Source: Microlunatus soli (GTDB lineage Bacteria > Actinomycetota > Actinomycetes > Propionibacteriales > Propionibacteriaceae). From it: 64,000 nt of DNA. A program made the translations under genes and the position numbers. The stretch lies in NCBI RefSeq assembly GCF_900105385.1, contig NZ_LT629772.1, forward strand, positions 3,534,001 to 3,598,000, in the 5' to 3' direction. Shown here in pieces: positions 34,026-43,787 of the stretch. The notes below the pieces were generated by a model. The model saw only the letters and a list, made by a program, of their open reading frames with translations. It searched no databases and was not told where the DNA came from. Each line of letters starts with the position of its first letter. The stretch's first letter is position 1.

Positions 34026-34676
34026 TCAGCCGGCCGAACCGATCGATGTCGATGCGCCGGGGGCGAGCCTCCGGTACGGGCTGCCGGTGCCGGGGCCGCT
34101 GGCGTCCAACAGCCCGGCGACCATCGTTGTGCCGACGTCGTTGAGTGCGCCGTCGTGGACGGCGATGACCTGGTGAGGGTGCACGGCGCGGACGTAGTCG
34201 ATCAACTGCCCCGTCGTCGACCACGGTCCGTGTACCGGCAACAGCAGCGTGTCGACGGCAGTGTCGGGCACGGTCAGGGCGTCGCCCGGATGGAACACCG
34301 TGCCGTCGATCAGAAATCCGATGTTGATCATGCGCGGCATATCGGGGTGAATGGCCGCGTGCCAGGTGCCGTGCACCGTGATGTCCAATCCGGCGACGCC
34401 GAAGGCGTCTCCGTCGCCGACGACATGCACCCGCCCGCCGGAGCCGGAGAGCTCGGCGGCCACAGCGGCATTGGTCCAGACCTGCAGTCGCGGATTCTGT
34501 CCGAGGGCCTCTCGCAAGGCGCCTTCGGAGAAGTGATCGAAGTGTTCGTGGGTGATCAGGGCCGCGTCGGCATCGTCGAGTGCGTGCGGGTCGGTCAGCC
34601 CTCCCGGATCGATCACCAAGGCCCCGTCCGAGGACTCGATGCGGACGCAGGCGTGGCCGTATTTCGTGAGCTGCAT
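34026..34676 (-). CDS. MBL-fold metallo-hydrolase
   Basis: Beta-lactamase superfamily II fold of the UlaG-like/UPF0173 kind, 216 residues. The metal-binding THEHFDHF motif gives H43, H45, D47 and H48; later ligands appear in VFHPGDAL and in VHDGALND. Opening MQLTKYGHACVRIE is typical of this hydrolase subgroup. Cytoplasmic; substrate unknown. It diverges from a MarR gene, and the direct repeats at 34704-34728 lie right upstream of its start, so MarR control is likely. Confidence 0.87.
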   Translation of the reverse strand: MQLTKYGHACVRIESSDGALVIDPGGLTDPHALDDADAALITHEHFDHFSEGALREALGQNPRLQVWTNAAVAAELSGSGGRVHVVGDGDAFGVAGLDITVHGTWHAAIHPDMPRMINIGFLIDGTVFHPGDALTVPDTAVDTLLLPVHGPWSTTGQLIDYVRAVHPHQVIAVHDGALNDVGTTMVAGLLDASGPGTGSPYRRLAPGASTSIGSAG

Positions 34677-34703
34677 GATTCACTTTCAGGTCGTCAACAA
34701 GGT

Positions 34704-34728
34704 AACTAAACTGTACAACTAAACTGTA
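34704..34728. promoter_or_regulatory. Direct-repeat operator between MBL and MarR genes
   Basis: AACTAAACTGTA is perfectly repeated at 34704-34715 and 34717-34728, a 13-base period, followed by AACTAT. The AT-rich stretch stands out from its GC-rich surroundings and sits 28 bases before the MBL start, over the likely promoter. Probable MarR binding region. Confidence 0.65.
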
Positions 34729-34783
34729 TAACTATTCCTGCCCGAGCCGGCATCCGCGCTGCTCACGACGTTAGGCTGATGAT

Positions 34784-35203
34784 GTGGACGACACACTGGC
34801 CGAGGATCTGCGGCAGGCGATCGGCGCTCTCGTGCGTGCGGTCCGTGCGGTCGATTCGATGCCCGGCGGTGAGGCGGCAGTCCTGGGCTACCTCGATCGC
34901 GACGGGCCACAGACCACCGCCGACCTGGCGCAGCGTCGCAGGGTGAGTCACCAGTCGGTGGCGAAATCGGTCAAGGATCTGATCGACGCCGGGCTGGTGT
35001 CGGCAACCGCACATCCCGAGGACGGCCGCAAGGTGCTGCTCCGCATCACCGCAGCCGGACGCAGAACGCTGCGCCAGCAGCGTGATCACCGCAGCGCTTC
35101 GCTGCACACGGCGATCGACGACGTGCTGACCGCTCGCGAGCAGCGACAGCTGCGGGAATGCACGCGGCTGCTGAATCGGCTCACCGATCACCTGAACCGT
35201 TGA
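34784..35203 (+). CDS. MarR family regulator
   Basis: Compact MarR-type winged-helix dimer, 139 residues: dimer helices at both ends, helix-turn-helix DLAQRRRVSHQSVAKSVKDL at about 46-65 and the wing with HPEDGRKVLL at about 77-86. MarR proteins usually repress a divergent gene and themselves until a phenolic or oxidising ligand is bound; here the divergent gene is the MBL hydrolase. GTG 34784 lies six bases after TAGGCT, a leaderless pattern. Length is at the lower end for the family but complete. Confidence 0.88.
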   Translation: MDDTLAEDLRQAIGALVRAVRAVDSMPGGEAAVLGYLDRDGPQTTADLAQRRRVSHQSVAKSVKDLIDAGLVSATAHPEDGRKVLLRITAAGRRTLRQQRDHRSASLHTAIDDVLTAREQRQLRECTRLLNRLTDHLNR

Positions 35204-35216
35204 CGGCGCCGGGACA

Positions 35217-35765
35217 ATGGGGACCGTGAGCCAGCAGGACAGTGAAGAACTCGTCGTCCCCTATGACGCCCAGGCCGCTCAGGACCGGGTGCAGCGGTGG
35301 CAACGGATGGTGCGCAGCAGGCTGATCAGCCTCGGCCTCAGCGTCGTCCTGCTGATTGTCATCTTCGTTTGGCAGCGGGATCGGCTGATGGCCAATCCGG
35401 GCCCCACCTTTGCCGTCTACGGGGTGGTGTTGCTGATCGGGATCGGCTGGCTGGTCGGGACGTTGATCGCGCTCCGAGCCGCTCGCCGGGCCGCGGCCGG
35501 TGTCGGGTCCGGTGTGGCGCTGCGGGTCAACCGCCGCGGCGTCGAGATCGCCGGCCAACAGGTCGGCTGGCACCAGCTGGCTTCGCTCGGCACCACCAAG
35601 GGCAGCTGGCCGGTCGGCCCGGAGCTGCGGGTGCGGAGGAACGACGGCGCCGAGGTCGCGGTGCCACTGGAGCAGTTGGCGATCCGACCGGCGACGTTGG
35701 ACGGTACGGTGCGTGCCTACTCCGGCGGCCGGTTCGGCGTCGACCTCGAAGCCCTCGACATCTGA
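35217..35765 (+). CDS. Small two-helix membrane protein
   Basis: Unrecognised 182-residue protein. Two hydrophobic helices at about residues 35-52 and 63-85 are followed by a cytoplasmic beta-rich domain (about 95-182; VALRVNRRGVEIAGQQVGW) that resembles the PH-like or DUF-type tails of other actinobacterial membrane proteins. Two starts are possible: ATG 35217, and GTG 35226, which has GACAAT seven bases upstream and fits the leaderless pattern; I keep the longer form with low preference. It lies between the marR gene and the GIY-YIG gene on the same strand. Confidence 0.68.
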   Translation: MGTVSQQDSEELVVPYDAQAAQDRVQRWQRMVRSRLISLGLSVVLLIVIFVWQRDRLMANPGPTFAVYGVVLLIGIGWLVGTLIALRAARRAAAGVGSGVALRVNRRGVEIAGQQVGWHQLASLGTTKGSWPVGPELRVRRNDGAEVAVPLEQLAIRPATLDGTVRAYSGGRFGVDLEALDI

Positions 35766-35817
35766 TCGACCCGGATTTGAGCGATCCGGGCTCCCGCGAC
35801 CTCCCCATGACCAGCCC

Positions 35818-36762
35818 ATGACCGCCGTCGGCGACCGGACGAGTCGCGGGATGTCGGATGCCGTCGCCGCCGCGATCGCGGTGCTGCCGCAGTTGCCGGG
35901 TGTCTACCGCTTCTCCGACGGCTCCGGCCGGGTGCTCTACATCGGCCGGGCGACCCAACTGCGCAACCGGGTGCGTTCCTACTGGGGCGATCTGGGCGAC
36001 CGTGCCCATCTGGCGTCGATGGTCCGCCGGATCGCCAGCATCGAAGCGGTGGTCTGCGCCTCCGTGCACGAGGGCGCCTGGCTGGAACGCAATCTGATCG
36101 CTGCCCGCAAACCGCCCTGGAATCGCGGGCTCGGTGGCGCCGAGGTGGAGGTGTATCTCCGGTTGCGGGACGGCGATCTGGAGGTGGTGCACACTCCGGA
36201 CCCGGCCGACGGGGCCCGCCGGTTCGGTCCCTACCTGGGCGGTGTCCGGACCCGCTGCGCCGTCGACGGGCTGCACCGGCTGTTCCCGATCCGGTACGCC
36301 TCGGCGGCGGCCGGCACCGAACGCGGGATGGCCGAGGCACTGGGGATCGGACAGGGTGATCGCGACGGCATGGTCCGCGCGCTGACCGCCGTTCTGCAGC
36401 GGCGACCGGCAGCGGTGCGGCGGGCGCGGCGGACGCTGATCGCGCGGCGTGATCAACTGGCCGCCGTGCAGTCCTACGAGGCGGCGGCCGGCGTCCAGGC
36501 CGAACTCGAGGCGATCGAATGGATCTGCGCCGAACAGAACGTCTGCCTGCTGGAGCCGCAGGACCACGACCTGGTCGGCTGGGCCGGTGGCCGGGAGGTT
36601 CACTTCGGGATGCGGGCCGGTCGGATCACGTCCTGGACTGCGCAGGAATGTCCCCTCGAGCAGAGCCGTCCGGCGATCGAGGCGACCCCGATGCGCTGGC
36701 GGGAGTTCACCCGCCGCAACGCCGAGCTCGCCGCGGCCCTGTCGGCGGTCGGCGGCACCTGA
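35818..36762 (+). CDS. GIY-YIG nuclease, UvrC N-terminus-like
   Basis: GIY-YIG endonuclease domain at about residues 24-105 with GVY (28-30) and YIG (41-43), the catalytic arginine region RATQLRNRV and the metal glutamate in AWLERNLI. The remainder (to 314 residues) resembles UvrC after its nuclease domain, including a UVR-like QLAAVQSYEAAAGVQAELEAI helix pair, but the second UvrC nuclease half and HhH motifs are missing. It thus parallels Cho, the UvrC homologue that makes 3' incisions, or exonuclease-like DnaQ fusions without the exonuclease. Start at ATG 35818; in-frame ATGs at 35806 and 35851 are alternatives. Converges on the LuxR gene with four bases between stops. Confidence 0.85.
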   Translation: MTAVGDRTSRGMSDAVAAAIAVLPQLPGVYRFSDGSGRVLYIGRATQLRNRVRSYWGDLGDRAHLASMVRRIASIEAVVCASVHEGAWLERNLIAARKPPWNRGLGGAEVEVYLRLRDGDLEVVHTPDPADGARRFGPYLGGVRTRCAVDGLHRLFPIRYASAAAGTERGMAEALGIGQGDRDGMVRALTAVLQRRPAAVRRARRTLIARRDQLAAVQSYEAAAGVQAELEAIEWICAEQNVCLLEPQDHDLVGWAGGREVHFGMRAGRITSWTAQECPLEQSRPAIEATPMRWREFTRRNAELAAALSAVGGT

Positions 36763-36766
36763 TCGC

Positions 36767-37756
36767 TCAGACGTCCCGGTCGGCCAATGATCGGGAGCCG
36801 AGAACCCACGGCAGTTCGGCCCGCTGGCGGATGCCGAGCTTGCGCAGGATGCTGCCGACGTGGGCCTTGACCGTCTTCTCCGAGATCATCAGATGGCGGG
36901 CCAGAGCGGCGTTGCTCATCGAGTCCTGAGCGATCAGCTCGGCGATCTCCCGTTCGCGGGCCGTCAGCGGGTCGGTGCGATCGACGGCCGCCGCAAGGTT
37001 CGGGTCGGGGGACTTGGCGACCATCACCGCCAGCTCCGCGCCGCCGCTCATGCATTCGGCTCTGATCCGCCGCAGCTCGGCGACGAGCTGCTCGCTGGTC
37101 AGCTCCGGTGCCCGTTCGATGAGCGGGCCGATGATCTCGCTGACGTCTTCCAGTCGTTCGATCGCCGCGGTCAGGATCTCCAGCGGACTGCTCGCGCGAC
37201 CGGTGTCCAGCTCCGGATGATCCCGGTAGAGCCGGGACCGTGGCTCGGGGTGTGATCCGACGCCGAGTGAGACTGTCAGCGCGCCGGCCAGCCATTCCAT
37301 CGCGGTCACGAACTGGTCGTCGAAGGCGTCCGGCTGTTTGGACTGGACGTTGAGCAGACCGATCACCGTCCGGTCGTCGCTGTCGAACATCGGGACCACG
37401 ACGACGTCCTGGCTCTGCCCCTGGGTGCCGAGCGGCACACCGGCATGCAGCAGTCGGCCGTCGTCCTCGGCGTAGCGGTAGGGCTTGGCCGTGGCCCGGA
37501 CCCAGTGCGCCAATCGGCCCTCGCCGAATTCGACGGTGTCGGCGATCCGGTCGACGCCATCGTCGAAGAGGTACGGCATCACCAGCGTGGTGTCGCCCCG
37601 GTAGAGGCCGACGTAGAAGGTGTCGACCGGAGCCAGTGCGGCCAGGGCACGTCGGACGACCGCGCACATCTCGTGGACGTCGTCGGGTGGCACCGAGCGC
37701 AACCGGCGGTCGGCCTCGCGGAGCGCGGCGGTCAGGTCGGTCAGTTCTGCTTCCAC
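36767..37756 (-). CDS. GAF domain LuxR-family regulator
   Basis: N-terminal GAF sensor domain (about 15-170; VDTFYVGLYRGDTTLVMPYLFD and VIGLLNVQSKQ) linked by a helical segment to a C-terminal LuxR/NarL helix-turn-helix (about 262-325; LTAREREIAEL, then SEKTVKAHVGSILRKLG). 329 residues. GAF domains of this kind bind small ligands or sense redox/light; there is no receiver domain, so this is a one-component regulator. Upstream lie 273 bases containing three CTAGGAC boxes, then the operon for three wall-active secreted proteins; autoregulation plus control of that operon is a reasonable inference. Confidence 0.87.
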   Translation of the reverse strand: MEAELTDLTAALREADRRLRSVPPDDVHEMCAVVRRALAALAPVDTFYVGLYRGDTTLVMPYLFDDGVDRIADTVEFGEGRLAHWVRATAKPYRYAEDDGRLLHAGVPLGTQGQSQDVVVVPMFDSDDRTVIGLLNVQSKQPDAFDDQFVTAMEWLAGALTVSLGVGSHPEPRSRLYRDHPELDTGRASSPLEILTAAIERLEDVSEIIGPLIERAPELTSEQLVAELRRIRAECMSGGAELAVMVAKSPDPNLAAAVDRTDPLTAREREIAELIAQDSMSNAALARHLMISEKTVKAHVGSILRKLGIRQRAELPWVLGSRSLADRDV

Positions 37757-37853
37757 GGTCGGGTCCCTTCGACTGCAGCCCGCCGGTCATGGCGCCGTCG
37801 GAGTCTGTCTCACAACGGTACGCCTATTGCGGGGAGATCATCGGCGCTTAGAC

Positions 37854-37966
37854 CTAGGACTCTCAGCCTCAGAACTTCCGACTAAGTCGTAGTCAGGGTC
37901 CCTGTCGTACGCCTTTAGCGTGATTCTCGGTTGAGGTCCTAGGACTTAAACGGACGTTGCTAGGAC
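37854..37966. promoter_or_regulatory. CTAGGAC boxes between luxR-type gene and wall-hydrolase operon
   Basis: CTAGGAC occurs at 37854-37860, 37939-37945 and 37960-37966. The middle copy is part of a perfect palindrome GTCCTAGGAC (37936-37945), and the last two are 21 bases apart, two helical turns. A separate palindrome CGACTAAGTCG lies at 37879-37889. NarL/LuxR-type proteins bind short inverted repeats, so these are likely sites for the adjacent regulator. Confidence 0.55.
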
Positions 37967-38029
37967 TTCGACCCCACTGACGATCACGTACCAACCTCAT
38001 CGAAGTCACCCGAAGGGAAAGCCAAGATC

Positions 38030-39040
38030 ATGAAGCTTCGCAGACTCGTGACTGCGGCCGTCGCGGCCGCCGCCTGTGCACTGACCCCTGTCGCGGCCGC
38101 CCATGCCGACAACGCGGCGCCGGTGCGGACCGACCACCAGGTCACCGCCGCCGCGGTCACCGCCCCGTCGATGTCGGTGACCGCGTCATCGCCGTACTCC
38201 AACATCAGGGCGACCCAGTTCCTGTTGAATGCCTGGGGTGTGCCGACGTCGGCCGACGGCAAGTTCGGCCCGAAGACCACGGCGTCGATCAAGTCCTATC
38301 AGGCCAAGCACGGATTGGCCGTCGACGGCTCGGCCGGGCCGAAGACCATGACGTCGCTGACCTCGACCACCGGCTTCGCCGGATCGCCGAATGTGAACAC
38401 GACCAAGGCGGTCCAGCAGTTGTTGGTCAAGCTCGGTTACAAGATCAGCGTCGACGGCTCGTTCGGTCCGGCGACGACCTCGGCGGTGAAGAGCTGGCAG
38501 TCCAAGATCAAGGTGTCACAGACCGGCCGGGTCGACGCGACGACCTGGGCGTTCCTGTTCTCCCCGCCGCCGCCTCCGCCGGGCAGCTGGAAGAAGTGCT
38601 CGGACTCGATCGACAGCACGAACCGCAAGGGGCTGCCGTCCTCGCAGACCACGTCTGTGCAGTCCGACATCCGGGTCGCCAGCTGCCTGGCACCGAGTGT
38701 CCGGTCGATGATCGCCTCGGCCCGTAGCGCTGGCATCTCCCTGCACGCCAACAGTTCCTACCGCAGCCACCAGAGCCAGATCTCGCTGCGCCGACAGAAC
38801 TGCGGGACGAGCTACTACGACATCTACCAGAAGCCGGCATCGCAGTGCTCCCCGAACACCGCCATTCCCGGTACGTCGATCCACGAGTACGGCCTGGCGA
38901 TCGACTTCAACGTGTCCAGCAGCTCCACCTACAACTGGCTGATCAAGAACGGCCCGAAGTACGGCTTCTACCGGACGGTCGCCAGCGAGCGCTGGCACTT
39001 CGACACCAAGCAGAAGCCGCTCGGCTCGATCTACGGCTGA
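38030..39040 (+). CDS. Secreted peptidoglycan-binding M15 DD-carboxypeptidase (VanY-like)
   Basis: Zinc DD-peptidase that trims D-alanine from peptidoglycan stems. Signal peptide residues 1-27 (cleavage after AHA). Two PG_binding_1 domains follow (about 60-107 and 118-172; each with the VDGSFGP-like turn), a proline-rich linker PPPPPPG, then an M15B peptidase domain (about 215-330). Zinc and catalytic residues are seen in SSYRSHQSQ, SIHEYGLAIDF and ERWHFD. Ribosome site GAAGGGA precedes the ATG. First of three cotranscribed genes for secreted wall proteins. Probably regulated by the upstream GAF-LuxR protein. Confidence 0.9.
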   Translation: MKLRRLVTAAVAAAACALTPVAAAHADNAAPVRTDHQVTAAAVTAPSMSVTASSPYSNIRATQFLLNAWGVPTSADGKFGPKTTASIKSYQAKHGLAVDGSAGPKTMTSLTSTTGFAGSPNVNTTKAVQQLLVKLGYKISVDGSFGPATTSAVKSWQSKIKVSQTGRVDATTWAFLFSPPPPPPGSWKKCSDSIDSTNRKGLPSSQTTSVQSDIRVASCLAPSVRSMIASARSAGISLHANSSYRSHQSQISLRRQNCGTSYYDIYQKPASQCSPNTAIPGTSIHEYGLAIDFNVSSSSTYNWLIKNGPKYGFYRTVASERWHFDTKQKPLGSIYG

Positions 39041-39098
39041 CCGTCCGCCCGATCGACGCCTGTCATCTCCAGACCCACGCCAGGAAGGTTCACTCATC

Positions 39099-40124
39099 AT
39101 GATCAAGAACTCACGTCTCATCACCGCGGCGATCAGCATCACGCTCGCCGGTGCAGCCCTCGGATCGGCCGCCGGGACCGCGACGGCCGATCCGGTTCCG
39201 GAGCCGAAATCCACCGCATCGGTTTCCTCGTCGGCCAAGCACGTGCCGGCGACCGAGATGTCCAAGGCCCAGGTCGCCGCCGCCGGCGGGACCTACGCCT
39301 CGGTCGCCGACGACGGCGTGCTGCAGCGGCTGGACGGGGTCGCCGACGCTCGCAAGATCAACGGCACCCTCCGCCTCGCGCTGTTCGAGACGGCCTGGGT
39401 CGAGTCGCGGGCGAACAACCTGCCCTGGGGCGACCGGGACTCACTCGGTGTCTTCCAGCAGCGTCCGTCGATGGGCTGGGGCTCGGCGGCCCAGGTCCAG
39501 GACCCGGTCTACGCCGCCAACAAGTTCCTCGACGGGACCAGTGATCACGCCGGCGCGATCAAGGTCCAGCAGCGGCACCCCTCCTACCCGTCCGGGACGA
39601 TCGCCCAGAAGGTCCAGGGATCGGCCTTCCCGACCCGCTACCAGGAGGCGGCCGGCACCGCGAAGGCGCTGGTGGCCCGTGCCGACGGCATCCGCAACGG
39701 CACTGTCAAGGCCGGCAGCTACAACTGGCCGATGGTCCAGGCGGGGGAGAAGAACGACCGCGTGATGGGCATCCAGTTGCTGCTCCGGGCGCACGGCTAC
39801 TCACTGGCCGCCGACGGCTCGTTCGGCCCGGGAACCAAGTCCACCGTCCAGGCCTTTCAGAAGAAGAGCGGGCTGGCCGCCGACGGTGTCGTGGGCCCGA
39901 ACACCTGGAAGAAGCTGATCATCGGCGTGCCCGGTGGCAACAGTTGGGCGGTCAAGGCGGCCCAGGTGCAGCTGAAGGCCAGCGGCTACACCGTCAACAC
40001 CGACGGCCGCTACACCCAGACCACCAAGAACGCCGTTGCGTCCTTCCGCAGGAACTACCGGTTGCCGGCAGGAACCATTGTCGACACAGCGGTCTGGAAC
40101 ACGCTGATCGCGATGCACCTCTGA
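39099..40124 (+). CDS. Secreted lysozyme-like protein with two peptidoglycan-binding domains
   Basis: Signal peptide about residues 1-30, then a region (about 75-170) with the look of a goose-lysozyme/SLT-like wall hydrolase: [15 protein letters not shown] supplies the likely catalytic glutamate, and [15 protein letters not shown] matches the substrate-cleft motif seen in actinobacterial resuscitation- and phage-type muralytic proteins. Two PG_binding_1 domains close the protein (about 218-266 and 280-340; [19 protein letters not shown]). 341 residues. GGAAGG before ATG. 58 bases separate it from the carboxypeptidase gene. Hydrolase activity is inferred. Confidence 0.83.
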   Translation: MIKNSRLITAAISITLAGAALGSAAGTATADPVPEPKSTASVSSSAKHVPATEMSKAQVAAAGGTYASVADDGVLQRLDGVADARKINGTLRLALFETAWVESRANNLPWGDRDSLGVFQQRPSMGWGSAAQVQDPVYAANKFLDGTSDHAGAIKVQQRHPSYPSGTIAQKVQGSAFPTRYQEAAGTAKALVARADGIRNGTVKAGSYNWPMVQAGEKNDRVMGIQLLLRAHGYSLAADGSFGPGTKSTVQAFQKKSGLAADGVVGPNTWKKLIIGVPGGNSWAVKAAQVQLKASGYTVNTDGRYTQTTKNAVASFRRNYRLPAGTIVDTAVWNTLIAMHL

Positions 40125-40170
40125 ACGACCTCGCGCTCCGACACCGAAGCTGATCAAGGAAACCACGATC

Positions 40171-40992
40171 ATGTCCCTCATCCGAACCTTGCAACGGGCC
40201 GTCGCCGTCGTCGGCGTCACCCTGATCGCCGGCGCACTACTGATCGCCGGCCAGACACCAGCGGCACAGGCCGCGACCCCCGCGCCGAGCGTCTCCCTGA
40301 ACGCCCCGAGTTGCCCCTACAACATGGACTCGAAGATGGAGCCGTACGTCAACGGGTGCGTCGTCCGGCTGCAGAATCTGCTGAAGACCAAGGCGAGCGC
40401 CGCCCTGACCGTCGACGGCTCCTTCGGCCCGCTCACCAGGACCGCGGTGATCAACTGGCAGAAGTCGCAGGGGCTGACCGCCGACGGCGTCGTCGGGCCG
40501 GCGACCAAGAAGTCGCTCGGCGAGACCGTGCCGACCGACCACTCGGCCGTCGGCGGCGCGATCGGCCGCAACGAGGCCTACGCGCGGGGCGCGAACTGGA
40601 TCTACGCCCGGGTCCCGTACAGCATGTCGAAGTACTACCCGGACGCGTACGGCAAGTCCTATCGGACCGACTGCTCGGGCTTCGTGTCCCAGTCGTGGCA
40701 CCTGTCCAGCTCGCTGACCACGAAATCACTTCCGAGTGTGAGCAATCGGCTGGGTTCGGCCTCGGAGCTGAAGCTGGGCGACGTCCTGATCCGGCAGGCC
40801 GGCGTCAACGGCCATCAGTACGGTCACGTGGTGATGTTCATCAAGTGGGCCACGGCCGACAAGAGTTCGATGGTGATCTATCAGCAGTCCCTGTACTCCG
40901 GCGCCGAGGGTGCCAACGTCAAGACCTACCCGACCAGCCACTACACCGGCGACGGGTACCTGCCCTACCGCTACCGCAACATCACCGGGTAG
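40171..40992 (+). CDS. Secreted NlpC/P60-like peptidase with peptidoglycan-binding domain
   Basis: Signal peptide about residues 1-34 (cleavage near AQA), one PG_binding_1 domain (about 55-112; [19 protein letters not shown]), then an NlpC/P60 or CHAP-like cysteine peptidase domain (about 125-270). The nucleophile is the cysteine of [11 protein letters not shown], and the histidine is in [10 protein letters not shown]. Such enzymes cut stem peptides or crosslinks. 273 residues. Third gene of the wall-hydrolase operon, 46 bases after the second, and followed by a clear hairpin at 41016-41046. Confidence 0.87.
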   Translation: MSLIRTLQRAVAVVGVTLIAGALLIAGQTPAAQAATPAPSVSLNAPSCPYNMDSKMEPYVNGCVVRLQNLLKTKASAALTVDGSFGPLTRTAVINWQKSQGLTADGVVGPATKKSLGETVPTDHSAVGGAIGRNEAYARGANWIYARVPYSMSKYYPDAYGKSYRTDCSGFVSQSWHLSSSLTTKSLPSVSNRLGSASELKLGDVLIRQAGVNGHQYGHVVMFIKWATADKSSMVIYQQSLYSGAEGANVKTYPTSHYTGDGYLPYRYRNITG

Positions 40993-41015
40993 CACCCCCG
41001 GAATCACACCGATGG

Positions 41016-41046
41016 TCACGCGCCCATCCTCGGGGTGGGCGCGTGA
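41016..41046 (+). terminator. Intrinsic-type terminator after the wall-hydrolase operon
   Basis: TCACGCGCCCA (41016-41026) and TGGGCGCGTGA (41036-41046) form a perfect 11-bp stem with a 9-base loop, followed by TCGTTCT. It separates the operon from fba. Confidence 0.8.
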
Positions 41047-41235
41047 TCGTTCTCCGGTGCCGGGTGAGCCTGTGGTGGACAGGTCGCCTCGGCGGCCCGG
41101 TGTCCGCGGCGGGCGGCCGGATCGCGTCCGGGGCAGAAGAAGTGAAAGACTGGGACGACCAGAACCGTCGCAGGAACACTGTCGGACTCGGGTCGACGAC
41201 GCCCGAGTTGTAGCAAAGCACCGAAGGGACCTTTC

Positions 41236-42261
<1,026 letters not shown>

Positions 42262-42263
42262 TC

Positions 42264-43274
42264 ATGGCGCGGCGCGTGGCGCAGCTGGTCGACCGGTCGA
42301 CCGACGGGCCGGTCGACCGGAGCCAGGTCTGGATCGGCTCCAAGGTGATCGCCCATGATCTGCACGGCGATGACCTGGCCGACGTGTTGCAGCAGAACGG
42401 CAACGCGTCGGCCTGGGCGATCGCGCCGCGCACCGCATCGGCCGAGCTGCATCGCTTCGGTCGGATGCTCGACCTCGATGATGCCGTGCTGGAAGGCATC
42501 CTGGCGCCCGAGCAGCGGATCAAGTTCGTCGACCTGGAGCGGACCCGGGTGGTCCGGCTGCGAGCGATCCGGCTGCAGGGCCGGGAGATCGTCGGTGACG
42601 ACCTGTCGATGATCATCACCGATCAGGTGTTGATCATGCTCGTCGACGAACCGTACGGCTCCGAACTGGCCCGGCTGCTGTCCGGCTCCGGTCACCGGCT
42701 CGCCGGCGGCAGCGCCGATCGCGCCGCGGAGCTGGTGATCGACCACGTCGTCGGCGCGTCGGCCGACGCCGCCACTGAGATCGAAACCGCCAGTGATCAA
42801 CTGGCCGACGCGCTGTTCGGCGGCGCGCCGCTCAGCCGGGAACTGAAACTGGACGCTTTCCGGCTGCGCCGTGCGGTGACCGCCCTGCGCCGGGTGACCG
42901 AACCCACCGCCGAGGTGCTGCAGGATCTGGTCGAGGCCGGCGACGACCTGGATGTCAGCGACACCCGCCGCTGGTCGATGATCATCGACCACGCCAACCG
43001 GGTGAACGGCGGGGTGGCGATGCTCGGTGACAGCCTGACCGCGATCTTCGACACCAGCCTGTCGCTGGACAACGCTCGAATGGACGAGGTGATGAAGAAG
43101 CTCACCGGCTGGGCGGGGATCATCGCCGTTCCGACGCTGGTGACCGGTTTCGTCGGGATGAACGTGCACTTCTGGCTGAACGACACCCAGCTCGGCTTCT
43201 ACATCTACCTGGCGATCATGGTCGTCGCCGCCGCGATCCTGTACGTGATCTTCCGCCGCAACTCCTGGATCTGA
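42264..43274 (+). CDS. corA: CorA-type magnesium/divalent cation transporter
   Basis: Large cytoplasmic N-terminal domain (about 1-275) and two C-terminal membrane helices (about 283-303 and 312-331) with the selectivity signature GMN right after the first helix (VTGFVGMNVHFW). The CorA end is positively charged (FRRNSWI). 336 residues, normal. Mediates Mg2+ or Co2+ influx as a pentamer. The start ATG is two bases after the fba stop codon, suggesting coupled translation. No M-box-like leader is seen because the gene has no leader of its own. Confidence 0.9.
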   Translation: MARRVAQLVDRSTDGPVDRSQVWIGSKVIAHDLHGDDLADVLQQNGNASAWAIAPRTASAELHRFGRMLDLDDAVLEGILAPEQRIKFVDLERTRVVRLRAIRLQGREIVGDDLSMIITDQVLIMLVDEPYGSELARLLSGSGHRLAGGSADRAAELVIDHVVGASADAATEIETASDQLADALFGGAPLSRELKLDAFRLRRAVTALRRVTEPTAEVLQDLVEAGDDLDVSDTRRWSMIIDHANRVNGGVAMLGDSLTAIFDTSLSLDNARMDEVMKKLTGWAGIIAVPTLVTGFVGMNVHFWLNDTQLGFYIYLAIMVVAAAILYVIFRRNSWI

Positions 43275-43334
43275 AGTCTGACGCTCGGCTGGTGGAGTCC
43301 CGAATGCGGTGTCCGCGCGCTGCCGTTGAGCGGA

Positions 43335-43595
43335 TCAGAGGTTGTAGGCGACGACCCGGTAGTACTGACCCCTCTTGGAGCTGTAGAAACACTGCGAGAC
43401 CGTCACGTCCTTGGCGAAGCTGTACTCGTCCTCGAGAGACTTCTTACTGATCTTGCACCAGAGGTACGAGGTGAAGTAGATCGGGGTGGCATTGTTGGCC
43501 GACGCGTGCGCGGCAGGGGCCGACACCAACGAGCCCGCGACCAGAGCCGCCGCGATCCCGGCTGCCGCGAGCGTCTTCCGTACCGTCTTCACCAT
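43335..43595 (-). CDS. Small secreted protein with two cysteines
   Basis: Unrecognised 86-residue precursor. Signal peptide 1-31 (VKTVRK basic start, hydrophobic core, AHA cleavage) leaves a mature protein of about 55 residues with exactly two cysteines (C47, C69), likely one disulfide, and many tyrosines (five in the last 25 positions). I start at ATG 43595 because GGAGGA lies five bases upstream; the longer frame adds an implausible arginine-rich lead. Size, secretion and disulfide resemble small wall-associated or inhibitor-type peptides, but no family is evident. Single-gene unit. Confidence 0.72.
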   Translation of the reverse strand: MVKTVRKTLAAAGIAAALVAGSLVSAPAAHASANNATPIYFTSYLWCKISKKSLEDEYSFAKDVTVSQCFYSSKRGQYYRVVAYNL

Positions 43596-43787
43596 TCGTC
43601 CTCCGAGTCCCGTGTTGTTGGGTGGACGGCTGATCGTAACGTTGCAGCGGACCAGAAACGGCTGCCGGGCCGACCTGCTCCGCATTGAACGGGGTCAGGC
43701 AAGACGGATGACCCGCGGGCCAGCAGCACGGCCCATCTGGGATCGGGCTGTTCTGGACGCGCCCCGACCGCTCCGCTACCGTCACTC

